Assembly (NCBI RefSeq): GCF_003651245.1
Contig: NZ_RAPE01000006.1
Span: 140,032 to 204,031, forward strand
DNA length: 64,000 nt
Source of the DNA: Roseovarius spongiae
GTDB lineage: Bacteria > Pseudomonadota > Alphaproteobacteria > Rhodobacterales > Rhodobacteraceae
Direction: 5' to 3'
Translations under genes and position numbers: made by a program
Shown here: positions 18,174 to 27,720 of the stretch, one piece after another
Layout of the letters: the number at the start of each line of letters is the position of its first letter
Numbering within the stretch: position 1 is the first letter of the stretch
The notes under the pieces: generated by a model
Told to the model about the DNA's origin: nothing
The model's input: the letters and a program-made list of their open reading frames with translations, nothing else
Databases searched by the model: none

Positions 18174-18474
18174 GGGGCGTCGTATCACTTGTAAGTAATG
18201 GTATGGCTCGATACCTGATGGTCTACCTTTATCATGTGGTGATACAGGATTTATCATCAGATTAACAATATTTTTCTTGAAATTTATATCCATATGAGAA
18301 AATAGTGAGCGACGAGGAACGTCAAAGGACTCGTTCTTGCTCTGCGATGAAGAGAAATATGCGATTTTGCTGTAATATTTAGCATCCTGGCATTGTTCTC
18401 GAGAATCGGCGGCGGATCGCGATTTCATTGATAGTGAAAATTCTCGGCTATTTGGAAAACCACAGGAGGTTGAA
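18174..18474. promoter_or_regulatory. AT-rich divergent control region between XRE-cupin regulator and ABC operon
   Basis: This 301-bp gap is among the most AT-rich sequence in the window, with runs such as GATTAACAATATTTTTC. It must hold the promoters of the regulator and of the ABC operon, and operators of the regulator are expected here. Several TATCA/TGATA half sites occur (18183-18188, 18240-18245, 18252-18257). I could not settle on one palindrome or a clear -35/-10 pair. No gene is seen. Confidence 0.5.
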
Positions 18475-20088
18475 ATGTTTACCATGAGAAGAAGGGCGCT
18501 CTGCAAGGCGGCGATTGCCGGCCTCGCGAGTGCGGCCATGCTCGCCCTACCGGTGGCGGCAGAACCCAAGCGCGGCGGCACCGTCGTGATCGCATCGACG
18601 CCCGAGCCGCCGATCCTCACCAACGCGATGAGTTCGGCCCCGGTAACCAACGAAGTGGCCACCAAGATCTTCGATGGTCTGCTCGAATATGACATGGACC
18701 TCAATCCGCAGCCGTCCCTGGCGACATCCTGGGACATCAGCGATGACGGGAAGACGGTGACGTTCAATCTGCGCGATGACGTGACCTGGCATGACGGAGA
18801 GCCGTTTACCTCGGCCGATGTCCAGTTCTCGCTGATGGAAGTGGTCAAGTCCCATCACCCGCGCGGCAAGAGCAACCTCGGCCCGCTCGAATCCATCGAA
18901 ACGCCGGACGATTACACTGCCGTGTTCCATCTTGAGCATCCCTATGTGCCCCTGATGCGCGCGCTGTCCAGCCTGGAGGCGCCCATCATCCCGCGCCACA
19001 TCTACGAGGGGACAGATTTCCGCAACAACCCTGCGGTCAACGATCCGATCGGCACCGGCCCGTTCAAGTTCGTCGAATGGAGGAAGGGCAGCCATATCCG
19101 GCTCGAGCGCAACGAGAATTACTGGCGAGAGGGCATGCCCTATCTGGACGGTCTCATCTTCCGCTTCATCGCCGACGCGGCGACGCGGGCCGCCGGAATC
19201 GAAAGCGGTGAGATCGATGTCGCCACGTTCGGCTCGATCAACCCTGTCGAGATGCGGCGTCTGGAAGGCCTGTCGAACATCTCCATCACGCCCGGCGGCT
19301 ACGAGGCCATCACCCCGATGATGCTGCTTGAGCTGAACAACCGGCGCGCGCCGTTCGACGACAAGCGCGTGCGCCAGGCCGTCGCCTACGCGATCGATCG
19401 CCAGTTCCTGACCGACCGAATCTGGTATGGCTTCGGCAAACCTGCCGTCGGTCCGATCTCCTCGGCGCTTGAGGGAAGCGGTGTGTTCACCAAGGAGGGG
19501 GTTGTCGACTTCACGGTCGAGGACCGTCTCGACATCGCCAAAAGGCTCCTCGACGAAGCCGGCTATACCCCCGACGAAGACGGCGTCCGCTTGAAGATCG
19601 TGCATGATATCGGCCCGTTCGGCGAAGACTGGCGTCGCATGGGTGAGTATCTCAAGCAGGCGCTTTCGAAAGTCGGCATCGAGGTTGAGCTTCGCAATCG
19701 TGATTATCCGACCTTCGTGCGGATGGTGCATGGCGAGTACGATTTCGACATGACTTCTTCGTGGTATATCGGCATGGCGGATCCGACGCTTGGCGTGCAG
19801 CGCAATACCTGGTCGCAGATGATCAACCCCAAGGTGCCCTATGGGAACGCTTCCGGCTACAGCAGTCCCGAAGCCGACGCCCTGTGGGAAGCAGCGCAAA
19901 CCGAGGCCGATCCTGAAAAGCGGAACGAGATTTTCCACAACCTCCAACGCCAGCTGGTCGAGGACAGCCCCCTGATCTGGTTGATGGAGATGGACCTCGT
20001 GGCGGTGAACAACGACCGGGTGCAGAACCTGATCACGTCGCCGCTCGGAATTCGCGATGGCGTCTACGATATGTGGGTCTCCGAATAA
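18475..20088 (+). CDS. ABC transporter substrate-binding protein, family 5 (peptide/nickel type)
   Basis: A 537-aa periplasmic binding protein of the DppA/OppA family. Residues 1-28 form a signal peptide with an RRR motif (possible Tat or Sec signal) ending at VAAEP. Family features are RGGTVVIASTPEPPIL, LATSWDISDDGKTVTFNLRD, VTWHDGEPFTSADV and VRQAVAYAIDR. An excellent CAGGAGG site precedes the ATG. It is the first gene of a five-gene importer operon. Despite the family name, such proteins bind many ligands besides peptides; the flanking molybdenum hydroxylase suggests a heterocycle or other small organic compound. Confidence 0.92.
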   Translation: MFTMRRRALCKAAIAGLASAAMLALPVAAEPKRGGTVVIASTPEPPILTNAMSSAPVTNEVATKIFDGLLEYDMDLNPQPSLATSWDISDDGKTVTFNLRDDVTWHDGEPFTSADVQFSLMEVVKSHHPRGKSNLGPLESIETPDDYTAVFHLEHPYVPLMRALSSLEAPIIPRHIYEGTDFRNNPAVNDPIGTGPFKFVEWRKGSHIRLERNENYWREGMPYLDGLIFRFIADAATRAAGIESGEIDVATFGSINPVEMRRLEGLSNISITPGGYEAITPMMLLELNNRRAPFDDKRVRQAVAYAIDRQFLTDRIWYGFGKPAVGPISSALEGSGVFTKEGVVDFTVEDRLDIAKRLLDEAGYTPDEDGVRLKIVHDIGPFGEDWRRMGEYLKQALSKVGIEVELRNRDYPTFVRMVHGEYDFDMTSSWYIGMADPTLGVQRNTWSQMINPKVPYGNASGYSSPEADALWEAAQTEADPEKRNEIFHNLQRQLVEDSPLIWLMEMDLVAVNNDRVQNLITSPLGIRDGVYDMWVSE

Positions 20089-20097
20089 CCACGCACT

Positions 20098-20131
20098 GCA
20101 GCACCGGCCATCAGTCATTGGCCGGTGCTGC
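20098..20131 (+). terminator. Strong stem-loop between binding-protein and permease genes
   Basis: A perfect 13-bp stem (GCAGCACCGGCCA/TGGCCGGTGCTGC) with an 8-nt loop lies nine bases after the binding-protein stop. No T run follows, so it is more likely an mRNA-stabilising or partially terminating element that keeps the binding protein in excess than a full terminator. Confidence 0.65.
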
Positions 20132-20156
20132 GCTGGAATAACAATGAAGGGACGGG

Positions 20157-21158
20157 ATGATGTGGGGCGCACGGATCAGATATGTGTTTAGCCGTGTCTT
20201 GCACGGTCTGCCGATCATCTTCGCGATCGTGGTCGTGAACTTCTTTCTCGTCCGGCTCGCGCCGGGTGATGCGGCGCAGGTGCTTGCGGGTGAGTCCGGC
20301 GCCGCGACCGAGGAATACATGCGCCAGATTCGGCAACAGTTCGGATTGGACCAGCCGCTTTACGTCCAATTCTTGAGCTACATGAAGAATTTGGTGTTCT
20401 TCGACCTGGGCTACTCCTTCCGCCATGGCCGCGAAGTTTCGGCGCTGATTGTCGAACGTCTTGGCGCCACTGCCCTGCTGATGGGGGCGTCGATGGTGCT
20501 GTCGGTCGGGTTCGGAATACTTCTCGGGGCCATCGCCGCGATCCGGGACGGCACGTTCCTGAGCAACATGATCATGATCCTCGCGATCGTCTCTTACGCG
20601 ACGCCGCTGTTCTGGGTCGGCCTGATGTTGATCATCGTCTTTTCGCTGAACCTCGGGTGGTTCCCGACCAGCGGGATGGCGACGATCGGCGCACCTATGG
20701 GTTTCTGGGACAGCGCGGTGGATGTCGCGCATCACCTGGTGCTGCCGGCGCTGTCGCTGTCGTTCTTCTATATGGCGCTCTACACGCGCCTCATGCGCGC
20801 CTCGATGCTCGAGACGCTGGGCCAGGATTTCATCAAGACCGCCCGAGCCAAGGGAATCAGCGAAGGCCGGATCGTGCAGAAACACGCCTTGCGCAACGCG
20901 ATCATGCCTGTCCTGACGATGGCCGGGGTGCAGGTCTCGGCGATGCTGGGTGGATCGGTGATCATCGAATCCGTCTTTGGCTGGCCCGGGCTCGGCCTGT
21001 TGGCATTCGAATCCCTTTTCGCACGCGATCTCAATCTATTGCTGGGGATTTTCTTTCTTAGTTCCATCCTGGTGGTGATCACCAATGCCATCGTCGACGT
21101 GATCTACACGATGGTCGACCCGCGAATTCAACTGAGGAGCAAGACGCGCAATGGCTGA
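20157..21158 (+). CDS. ABC transporter permease, DppB/OppB type
   Basis: A 333-aa inner-membrane permease with six hydrophobic segments. N-terminal part has the DppB pattern FFLVRLAPGDAAQVLAG and LDQPLYVQFLSYMKN; the EAA loop is FIKTARAKGISEGRIV. It forms the translocation pore with the next product. Its last eight bases overlap the start of that gene. Confidence 0.93.
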   Translation: MMWGARIRYVFSRVLHGLPIIFAIVVVNFFLVRLAPGDAAQVLAGESGAATEEYMRQIRQQFGLDQPLYVQFLSYMKNLVFFDLGYSFRHGREVSALIVERLGATALLMGASMVLSVGFGILLGAIAAIRDGTFLSNMIMILAIVSYATPLFWVGLMLIIVFSLNLGWFPTSGMATIGAPMGFWDSAVDVAHHLVLPALSLSFFYMALYTRLMRASMLETLGQDFIKTARAKGISEGRIVQKHALRNAIMPVLTMAGVQVSAMLGGSVIIESVFGWPGLGLLAFESLFARDLNLLLGIFFLSSILVVITNAIVDVIYTMVDPRIQLRSKTRNG

Positions 21159-21993
21159 TTTGCTGAGCAAGAATTCGGTGCCGCGGAAGATCCTCACGAA
21201 CGTGTCGGGCGTGATCAGCCTGGTTATCCTCGGTATCATCGTCATTTTGGCGATCTTCGCGCCGGTGATCTATCCCGACGGACCGTTTGAAATGGTCGGC
21301 AATCCCTTCATGCCGCCCTTCGGCGAGTTCATTTTCGGCACCGATATGCTGGGCCGCGACATCGCCGCGGGCATCGCATATGGCGCGCGGATTTCGCTGC
21401 TGGTCGGGCTGGTCGCCACCTTTATCATCGTCCTGCTGGGGACGGTGATCGGGGGGCTAGCGGGCTACTACGGCGGCTGGGTGGATACCCTGATGATGCG
21501 CGTGACTGAATTCTTCCAGACCATTCCCACCTTCATCGGTGCGATCGTCATCGTCGCCATTCTCGGGCCGACCCTGCCGAACGTTATCGGTGCGATCGCC
21601 ATCGTGTCCTGGGCGCCGCTCGCGCGGTTGGTGCGCGCCGAAGTCAAGAAAACGGTGAACCTAGAATATATCGAAGCCTGCGTCGCCCTTGGGATGAGCG
21701 ATATCAGGATCCTGATCGTGCAGGTCCTCCCCAACGTCCTGTCGACCGTAGTGGTCGCGGGATCGCTGATGGTGGCGACCGCTATCCTGTTCGAATCCGG
21801 CCTGTCCTTTCTCGGGCTGGGTGATCCCAATATCATGACATGGGGCTTCATGGTCGGTGCAGGCCGGGCCGCGATCCGCACGGCGTGGTGGATGGTCACC
21901 ATTCCCGGCCTCGCCATCCTGTTCACCGTGCTGGCGATCAACCTGCTTGGTGACGCCTTCAACGAAGCACTCAATCCGAGGTCCAAGCGATGA
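21151..21993 (+). CDS. ABC transporter permease, DppC/OppC type
   Basis: A 280-aa inner-membrane permease. It has the N-terminal segment and FGTDMLGRDIAAGIAYGAR typical of DppC, a G-rich core and an EAA loop (YIEACVALGMSDIRILIVQVLP, positions about 170-190). It pairs with the DppB-type permease. The stop overlaps the next start by four bases (ATGA). Confidence 0.93.
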   Translation: MADLLSKNSVPRKILTNVSGVISLVILGIIVILAIFAPVIYPDGPFEMVGNPFMPPFGEFIFGTDMLGRDIAAGIAYGARISLLVGLVATFIIVLLGTVIGGLAGYYGGWVDTLMMRVTEFFQTIPTFIGAIVIVAILGPTLPNVIGAIAIVSWAPLARLVRAEVKKTVNLEYIEACVALGMSDIRILIVQVLPNVLSTVVVAGSLMVATAILFESGLSFLGLGDPNIMTWGFMVGAGRAAIRTAWWMVTIPGLAILFTVLAINLLGDAFNEALNPRSKR

Positions 21994-22991
21994 CGACAAA
22001 TTCGAGTGTCCTCTCCGTCAGGGGTCTGCGCACGGAATTCCTTGCGTCCGACAAGACCTGGTTCCCGGTCGTCAACGGCGTCGATCTGGAGGTCGCACCG
22101 GGAGAAACGCTGGCGGTAGTCGGGGAATCCGGCTGCGGCAAGAGCATGTTGGCCCATTCGGTCCTGCGACTGCTGCCCAAGAAGATCTCGCGCCTGAGAG
22201 ACGGCCAGGTCCTGTTGGGAGACCAGGATCTGACCGCACTTTCAGATGTGAAAATGCGCCAGGTTCGCGGGAACGACATTTCAATGGTCTTCCAGGAGCC
22301 GATGACGAGCCTCAATCCGCTGATGACCGTCGGAGATCAGATCGCCGAGAGCATCCTCGAGCATGAGGATATCAGCATCGCCGACGCGAAACGGCGCAGC
22401 GTCGAACTGATGGACCTCGTCGGGATATCCGAACCGGCGGTGCGCGCGCATCACTACCCTTTCCAACTGTCCGGCGGATTGCGGCAGCGGATCGTGATCG
22501 CCATCGCGCTGGCGTGCAGGCCCAAGGTGCTGATCGCGGACGAACCGACTACGGCGCTGGACGTGACCATACAAGCGCAGGTGCTCAGGCTGATCGACGA
22601 TCTCAAGACCGAGATCGGCATGGGGGTCATTCTGATCACCCATGACCTCGGGGTGGTCGCGGAATGGGCGCAGCGCGTGATGATCATGTATGCCGGGCGC
22701 AAGGTCGAGGAGGCCGATGCCGAGACGTTCTTCCAAGGGCCGGCACACCCCTACAGCCGTGCGCTCTTGGGCAGCGTTCCCCGGCCGGACGCCCAGATCG
22801 ACAGCGGCGAGTTCGCACCGCTGGTCGAAATCCCAGGCACCGTGCCGCCGCTGGACAAGCTGGGGCCGGGTTGCGCCTTTGCGGACCGCTGCGTTTACCG
22901 GACCGCGGACTGCACGCAGGCGGTGCCCGACTTTGTCAAGGTCGCGCCCGGTCGAGGTGTCGCCTGTATCAATGCAGGAGACCTGTCATGA
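21990..22991 (+). CDS. ABC transporter ATP-binding protein, DppD/OppD type
   Basis: A 333-aa ATPase with Walker A GESGCGKS, signature LSGGLRQRI (a slight variant with L where Q is usual), Walker [13 protein letters not shown] and H-loop [13 protein letters not shown]. The C-terminal extension carries a cysteine cluster ([17 protein letters not shown]) typical of Opp/Dpp ATPases. It pairs with the next ATPase to power the importer. Start and stop both overlap neighbours by four bases. Confidence 0.93.
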   Translation: MTTNSSVLSVRGLRTEFLASDKTWFPVVNGVDLEVAPGETLAVVGESGCGKSMLAHSVLRLLPKKISRLRDGQVLLGDQDLTALSDVKMRQVRGNDISMVFQEPMTSLNPLMTVGDQIAESILEHEDISIADAKRRSVELMDLVGISEPAVRAHHYPFQLSGGLRQRIVIAIALACRPKVLIADEPTTALDVTIQAQVLRLIDDLKTEIGMGVILITHDLGVVAEWAQRVMIMYAGRKVEEADAETFFQGPAHPYSRALLGSVPRPDAQIDSGEFAPLVEIPGTVPPLDKLGPGCAFADRCVYRTADCTQAVPDFVKVAPGRGVACINAGDLS

Positions 22992-23956
22992 CCGACGACG
23001 TTCTGATCGAGGCCCGCGACCTGACCAAACTGCATCATACGGCGGGCGGCGTGGTGCGCGCTGTCGACGGGATCGATCTGAGCATCCGGCGCGGCGAAAC
23101 GCTGGGGCTGGTCGGGGAATCGGGCTGTGGCAAATCCACGTTGGGGCGGACATTGATCCGCCTCCATGAACCCGATGAGGGCAGCATCCGCTACGGCGAA
23201 AGGGACATCGCACATCTCAATCGCAAGGAATTGCGCCCGCTGCGGGGCGACCTTCAGATGGTGTTTCAGGATCCGTTCGCCTCGCTCAACCCGCGCCGCT
23301 CGATCCGCCAGATCCTGACCGAGCCGTTCTCGGTCCATGGTATCGGGACCCGCAAGGAGCGGCGGCAGATCGTGGATGATCTGATTGAGAAGGTCGGCCT
23401 GCACAGCGATTTCGCGGAACGCTACCCGCATGAAATCTCGGGCGGGCAGCGCCAGAGGATCGCCATCGCCCGCGCCATAGCGCTGGATCCGAATGTCGTG
23501 GTCTGCGATGAGCCGGTTTCGGCGCTCGATGTTTCGGTCCAGGCGCAGATCATCAACCTGATGCGCCGCCTCCAGACCAGCAGCGGCGCCGCTTACCTGT
23601 TCATTTCGCATGATCTTTCGGTCATCGGATACATGGCGGACCGGATCGCGGTCATGTATCTCGGCGAAATCGTCGAGGACGCACCGAAGGCCGCGCTGTG
23701 GAAAGAGCCGCTGCATCCCTATACGCAGGCCCTGTTTTCAGCGATTGCCCAACCCGATCCGCCCAGCGTTCCACGGCGCAAGAGGGTGCCCATCGAGGGT
23801 GATATTCCCAGCGCCATCAATCCCCCGTCGGGGTGCCGGTTCCGGTCGCGCTGCCCCTTCGCGATGCCGATTTGCGCCGAGCAGAAACCCGCCCTCAAGG
23901 AACCCGCGGGGCGCGCCGGAACGCGCGTTTCATGCCATCTGGTCAACAGCCCCTGA
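22988..23956 (+). CDS. ABC transporter ATP-binding protein, DppF/OppF type
   Basis: A 322-aa ATPase: Walker [10 protein letters not shown], signature [16 protein letters not shown], Walker [13 protein letters not shown], and the C-terminal oligopeptide-transporter cysteine motif [15 protein letters not shown]. The ATG overlapping the previous stop (ATGA) is used; the frame is open further upstream inside the preceding gene but that part has no family similarity. It completes the five-gene binding protein-permease-permease-ATPase-ATPase operon. Confidence 0.93.
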   Translation: MTDDVLIEARDLTKLHHTAGGVVRAVDGIDLSIRRGETLGLVGESGCGKSTLGRTLIRLHEPDEGSIRYGERDIAHLNRKELRPLRGDLQMVFQDPFASLNPRRSIRQILTEPFSVHGIGTRKERRQIVDDLIEKVGLHSDFAERYPHEISGGQRQRIAIARAIALDPNVVVCDEPVSALDVSVQAQIINLMRRLQTSSGAAYLFISHDLSVIGYMADRIAVMYLGEIVEDAPKAALWKEPLHPYTQALFSAIAQPDPPSVPRRKRVPIEGDIPSAINPPSGCRFRSRCPFAMPICAEQKPALKEPAGRAGTRVSCHLVNSP

Positions 23957-24031
23957 CCGGACCGGCCCCGACATCGGCGCCGACATCAGACAACCAAAAT
24001 CGATGCACTACCAACAATGAAGGAACACATC

Positions 24032-24286
24032 ATGAAATACATCGTCGCACGTATCCGGCCCAGACATGTTCACCTCGGCTATGACGAGCAGGGTGAGCTT
24101 CGCACGAAGAAGTTCGAACCGCGCGAGTTCGTGGAGAAAGTGATCAAGATCGACCGTATCTTGTCCTTTACCGAGGATCATATATTCATTGCCTGCCCGC
24201 ATGAGACGGTACAGGTCTGGGACTACGAAGGGGATCTTTCGCAGTTCAAGGAACAACTGCGTGCAGAGAACCTGCTGATCGAGTGA
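24032..24286 (+). CDS. Small protein of unknown function (84 aa)
   Basis: I do not recognise this protein. It is 84 aa, mostly charged, with no signal peptide, membrane segment or cysteine pair (one Cys in HIFIACPHE). The start giving MKYIVARIRP follows AAGGAAC at good spacing; another ATG 15 bp upstream overlaps that site. It lies between the ABC operon and the molybdenum hydroxylase large subunit, on the same strand, and so is probably co-transcribed with both. A role tied to that enzyme or to the imported substrate is only inference from position. Confidence 0.7.
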   Translation: MKYIVARIRPRHVHLGYDEQGELRTKKFEPREFVEKVIKIDRILSFTEDHIFIACPHETVQVWDYEGDLSQFKEQLRAENLLIE

Positions 24287-24358
24287 TGAGCGCCCGGAAT
24301 TCCGCAGGGAAGCCCGTTCATCCGAGGTCCGCATAACCATGTCGAGGGAACCTGCCAG

Positions 24359-26758
24359 ATGGAACAGTTTAAGAGTGATGCCTTTTCGATTGGCAAGTCT
24401 GTCAAGCGGCGCGAGGATGAACGCTTCCTGAAAGGCAAGGGGCGGTATGTCGCCGATTTCGGTGAAGCCGGGGATCTCCGGGCAATTTTCGTGCGCAGCC
24501 CCTATGCCCACGCCAGGATCACGTCGGTCGACACATCGGCCGCCGTAGCGATGCCGGGGGTGCATGCAGTCTATGTCGGGCGCGACTTGCAGGAGAGCGG
24601 CGTCGGATCGATCGGTTGCGGCTGGTTACTGCATAGCAAGGACGGCAGCCCGATGGCGGAGCCGCCGCATTTCCCGCTCTGCATCGATACGGTACGGCAT
24701 GTCGGCGACCCCGTGGCGGTCGTCATCGCCGACAGCACCGCGCTTGCGAAGGATGCCGCAGAGGCCGTCGACATAGACTACGAGGAGCTCGACGCGATCG
24801 TCGACACCGCCGCCGCACCATCCGATACCGCGCCGCAGGTCTGGCCTGAGGCAGCGCGGAACACCTGTGCGGACTGGGAAATCGGGAATTCCGAAGCCAC
24901 CCGCGCCACCCTGGATGCTGCGCCTCACGTCGTCGAGATCGAGATCGTCAACAATCGCCTGGTCGCCAACCCGATGGAACCTCGGGCCGCGCGCGCCTTC
25001 CGCGACAAATCCAGCGGTCGCTATACGCTCTACACCACGAGCCAAAACCCCCATACCATCAAGAACGCGCTGTGCGGCGGCGTGCTCGATATTCCCGAAC
25101 ACGATCTCCGGGTCATATCGCCGGACGTGGGAGGCGGCTTCGGAACCAAGATCTTCCTCTATCCCGAAGAAGTGGTCGTGACATGGGCCGCAAGGCACCA
25201 TGACCGACCGATCCGCTGGACGAGCGACCGCTCCGAAGGGTTCATGACAGACGCGCAGGGACGGGACCATGTCAGCAAGGCCAGGCTGGCGCTGGATGAT
25301 GATGGTCTGTTCAAAGGCTTGTGGGTGGATACGATCGCGAATGTCGGCGCCTATCTGTCCCAAGGCGCCACGGCGATCCCGACATTCTACTACGCTCCGT
25401 TGCTGTCGGGCGTCTACCGTATCCCCGAAATCTACTGCAACGTCCGCGTGGTCTTCACCAATACCACCCCGGTCGACGCCTATCGCGGGGCGGGGCGCCC
25501 CGAGGCCAGCTATCTGCTGGAACGTCTGGTCGACAAGGCCGCCCACCACCTCGGCATGGACCGCGCGGAAATCCGGCGCCGCAATTTCATTCCGCCCGAT
25601 GCCTTCCCCTATGAAACCCCGGTGGGGCTGACCTATGATGTCGGGGACCACCATGCGACGCTCGATATCGCGCTGGAGAAGATCGACTATACTGGCTTTG
25701 AGGAACGCCGCAGGATATCCGCAGAGAACGGCAAGCTGCGCGGTCTGGGCCTGTCCACTTATGTCGAGGTTGCGGGGGGTGTTCCCTCTCGCATCAGCGC
25801 GCAACTCGGCGCGCGCGGGGCGCGGTTCGAGGCGGTCGAGGTCCGGGTGTCGGCCAAGGGGCAAGTCACGATACTCTGCGGCACCCATAGCCACGGTCAG
25901 AGCCATGAGACGACCTTTCCGCAACTGGTCTGCGACAAGCTGGGCATCGCCTATGACAAGGTGGCTTTCGTTCAGGGCGACACGGATCGCGTGCATTACG
26001 GGCGCGGCACCGCTGCGTCACGTTCGTTGGTCATCGGCGGCACGGCGATCGTCAAGGCGCTGGACAAGATCATCGAAAAGGGAAAATCCATCCTCGCCTA
26101 CAGCCTTGATGTCAACCGCAATGACATAGAATTCCACGACGGCGTTTTCTCCGTCGCGGGCACTAATCAGGTCGTTCCCTTCGACGAGTTGTGTGGCAAG
26201 GCATATCTGGCGGCCGATTTCCCGACCGACGAGATCGAACCGGGACTGACGGCAACGGCCTATTACGATCCGGAAAACTGGACCTATCCCGGCGGCTGCC
26301 ACATCTGCGAACTTGAGATCGACCCGGACCTGGGCACTGTGCAGATTCTGCGCGTGGTGGCGGTGGACGATGTCGGGCGCGTCATCAATCCAATGGTCGT
26401 GCACGGTCAGTTGCACGGCGGGCTGGCGCAGGGGATCGGCCAGGCGCTGCTTGAATCCACGCGCTACGATAATGAAACGGGCCAGTTGCTCAGCGCGTCC
26501 TTCATGGATTACGCCATGCCGCGCGCCGCCGACATGCCGATTTTCGAGGTTTCGACCCACGAAACGCTCTGCACGCATAATCCGTTGGGGTCGAAAGGAT
26601 GCGCCGAGGTCGGCTCGGTCGGCGTTCCGCCAGCAATCATCAATGCGGTCATAGACGCGTTGCGGCCCGTTGGCGTCGACAGCATCGACATGCCGGCAAC
26701 ACCTGACAGGATCTGGAGCGCCATCAACGCGGCAAGGGCGACACCCCGCACATCCTGA
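24359..26758 (+). CDS. Molybdenum hydroxylase large subunit (xanthine dehydrogenase/form II CoxL family)
   Basis: A 799-aa catalytic subunit that binds the molybdopterin-cytosine-dinucleotide cofactor. N-terminal part (about 1-150) has SIGKSVKRREDERFLKGKG and the a/b hammerhead domain; Mo-binding motifs include GGGFGTK and, later, GSKGCAEVGSVGVPPA with the catalytic glutamate. The active-site loop at residues 374-380 reads AYRGAGR, the form II motif, not the AYxCSFR of true CO dehydrogenase. It therefore hydroxylates an organic substrate such as a heterocycle or aldehyde rather than CO. It needs the FAD and 2Fe-2S subunits encoded 7 kb away on the opposite strand. Confidence 0.92.
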   Translation: MEQFKSDAFSIGKSVKRREDERFLKGKGRYVADFGEAGDLRAIFVRSPYAHARITSVDTSAAVAMPGVHAVYVGRDLQESGVGSIGCGWLLHSKDGSPMAEPPHFPLCIDTVRHVGDPVAVVIADSTALAKDAAEAVDIDYEELDAIVDTAAAPSDTAPQVWPEAARNTCADWEIGNSEATRATLDAAPHVVEIEIVNNRLVANPMEPRAARAFRDKSSGRYTLYTTSQNPHTIKNALCGGVLDIPEHDLRVISPDVGGGFGTKIFLYPEEVVVTWAARHHDRPIRWTSDRSEGFMTDAQGRDHVSKARLALDDDGLFKGLWVDTIANVGAYLSQGATAIPTFYYAPLLSGVYRIPEIYCNVRVVFTNTTPVDAYRGAGRPEASYLLERLVDKAAHHLGMDRAEIRRRNFIPPDAFPYETPVGLTYDVGDHHATLDIALEKIDYTGFEERRRISAENGKLRGLGLSTYVEVAGGVPSRISAQLGARGARFEAVEVRVSAKGQVTILCGTHSHGQSHETTFPQLVCDKLGIAYDKVAFVQGDTDRVHYGRGTAASRSLVIGGTAIVKALDKIIEKGKSILAYSLDVNRNDIEFHDGVFSVAGTNQVVPFDELCGKAYLAADFPTDEIEPGLTATAYYDPENWTYPGGCHICELEIDPDLGTVQILRVVAVDDVGRVINPMVVHGQLHGGLAQGIGQALLESTRYDNETGQLLSASFMDYAMPRAADMPIFEVSTHETLCTHNPLGSKGCAEVGSVGVPPAIINAVIDALRPVGVDSIDMPATPDRIWSAINAARATPRTS

Positions 26759-26800
26759 CCGACGATCACGCCTTTCCCTTCTCCCAGAGGACTTCATGCC

Positions 26801-27340
26801 ATGCAGATGAGCGATACTCGTGAAATCCAGGCCGCCCCGGCCATCGTCTATGCCGCGATCCAGGATCCCGAGACGCTGAAGGCCTGTATCGCGGGCGCCA
26901 CCGAGGTCACCGGCACTCCGCAGGACGGGTATACCGCGACGGTGGTTCAGAAGGTCGGGCCGGTCAAGGCCACATTCACGGGGCATGTGACCATGTCCGA
27001 TATGGTCGAGAACAGATCGATGACCCTGGCCGGCGAGGGCAAGGGCGGTGTCGCCGGTTTCGCCAAGGGCGCAGCAAATGTGGTGCTCGACCCAAGCCCC
27101 GAGGGCGGCACGCTTCTAAGTTACGAGGTCGAAGCCAAGGTTGGCGGCAAACTGGCGCAACTTGGGAACCGCCTGATCGAAGGATTCGCCAAGAAAATGG
27201 CGGATCAGTTCTTCGCCCGCCTGAAGGACGGGCTGGAAAATGGCTCGGACGTGTCCAATCCACCAGAGGCGCCGGGCGGCGAAAGCTCCGGGGCTGCGCA
27301 GAAGAAGACGTGGCTGAAAGGTTTGCGAGGGCAAAGCTGA
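26801..27340 (+). CDS. CoxG-like protein (SRPBCC/START-fold)
   Basis: A 179-aa protein with the CoxG pattern: REIQAAPAIVYAAIQDPETL at the start, ACIAGATEVT, and a long middle that matches SRPBCC folds (LSYEVEAKVGGKLAQLGNR). Proteins of this family accompany molybdenum hydroxylases and CoxG is implicated in membrane anchoring of CO dehydrogenase. It follows the large subunit by 42 bp. The C-terminal 30 residues are low-complexity and may form the tail used for interaction. It completes the enzyme gene set. Confidence 0.88.
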   Translation: MQMSDTREIQAAPAIVYAAIQDPETLKACIAGATEVTGTPQDGYTATVVQKVGPVKATFTGHVTMSDMVENRSMTLAGEGKGGVAGFAKGAANVVLDPSPEGGTLLSYEVEAKVGGKLAQLGNRLIEGFAKKMADQFFARLKDGLENGSDVSNPPEAPGGESSGAAQKKTWLKGLRGQS

Positions 27341-27720
27341 GCCACCTCGATTTGCTCCTCGCAAACCCGCGATATTGAGCCGGTTCAGCCCCACAGCATC
27401 GTGGCCTATCCATGAAGACGCCCGGGGGTTCACCGGTCGATCAGCCTTGTCAGACGACGTCTCGCAGCCTTGGCGTCGCGCACGTCCCCGTCCCGGGCGA
27501 CCCCGGCATCGGGATGCAGCCTCTGCGTTGCCGGCGGCTGTCGAATACGACCGTCTTTCGCGCCCGCATCGGACGCCGATAAGCGCTTGCATCGTCCGCA
27601 AAATCTGCGCTAACCTCGGGGCCGCCCGTCGCTTCGGTGCGGGAAAAGATGGAGGAGTCGAACAACCGCAGGATGAATGCGGGTGTCGGCCGGTCTTCCG
27701 AACAGTGGAGGAGATTTCAC
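27341..27720 (+). promoter_or_regulatory. Intergenic region with candidate promoter for the second TRAP operon
   Basis: This 380-bp gap has no convincing gene. A possible sigma-70 type promoter is TTGCAT at 27587-27592, a 17-bp spacer, and CTAACC at 27610-27615. That would give a leader of about 100 nt ending in the GGAGGAG ribosome binding site 9 bases before the dctP start. The rest of the gap is GC-rich without visible structure. Confidence 0.4.

Noticed and set aside
13376..18246. A shared TATCAC(C/T)TGT motif upstream of the polyamine-type ABC operon and of the XRE-cupin regulator, as a possible common operator
   Set aside because: On the minus strand both copies read as AGGTGATA/AAGTGATA and fall at ribosome-binding distance from start codons, so they are explained by Shine-Dalgarno sequences.
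18547..20172. A 541-codon open frame antisense to the peptide-type binding protein gene
   Set aside because: It mirrors a GC-rich coding gene, has no family similarity and is histidine/arginine/aspartate-rich as such shadows are; likewise the long antisense frames over the CoxL-type, ctaD and LigD genes.
24359..26758. True (form I) aerobic CO dehydrogenase
   Set aside because: The active-site loop reads AYRGAGR, not AYxCSFR, and the subunit genes are not in the usual M-S-L order, so CO oxidation is not supported.
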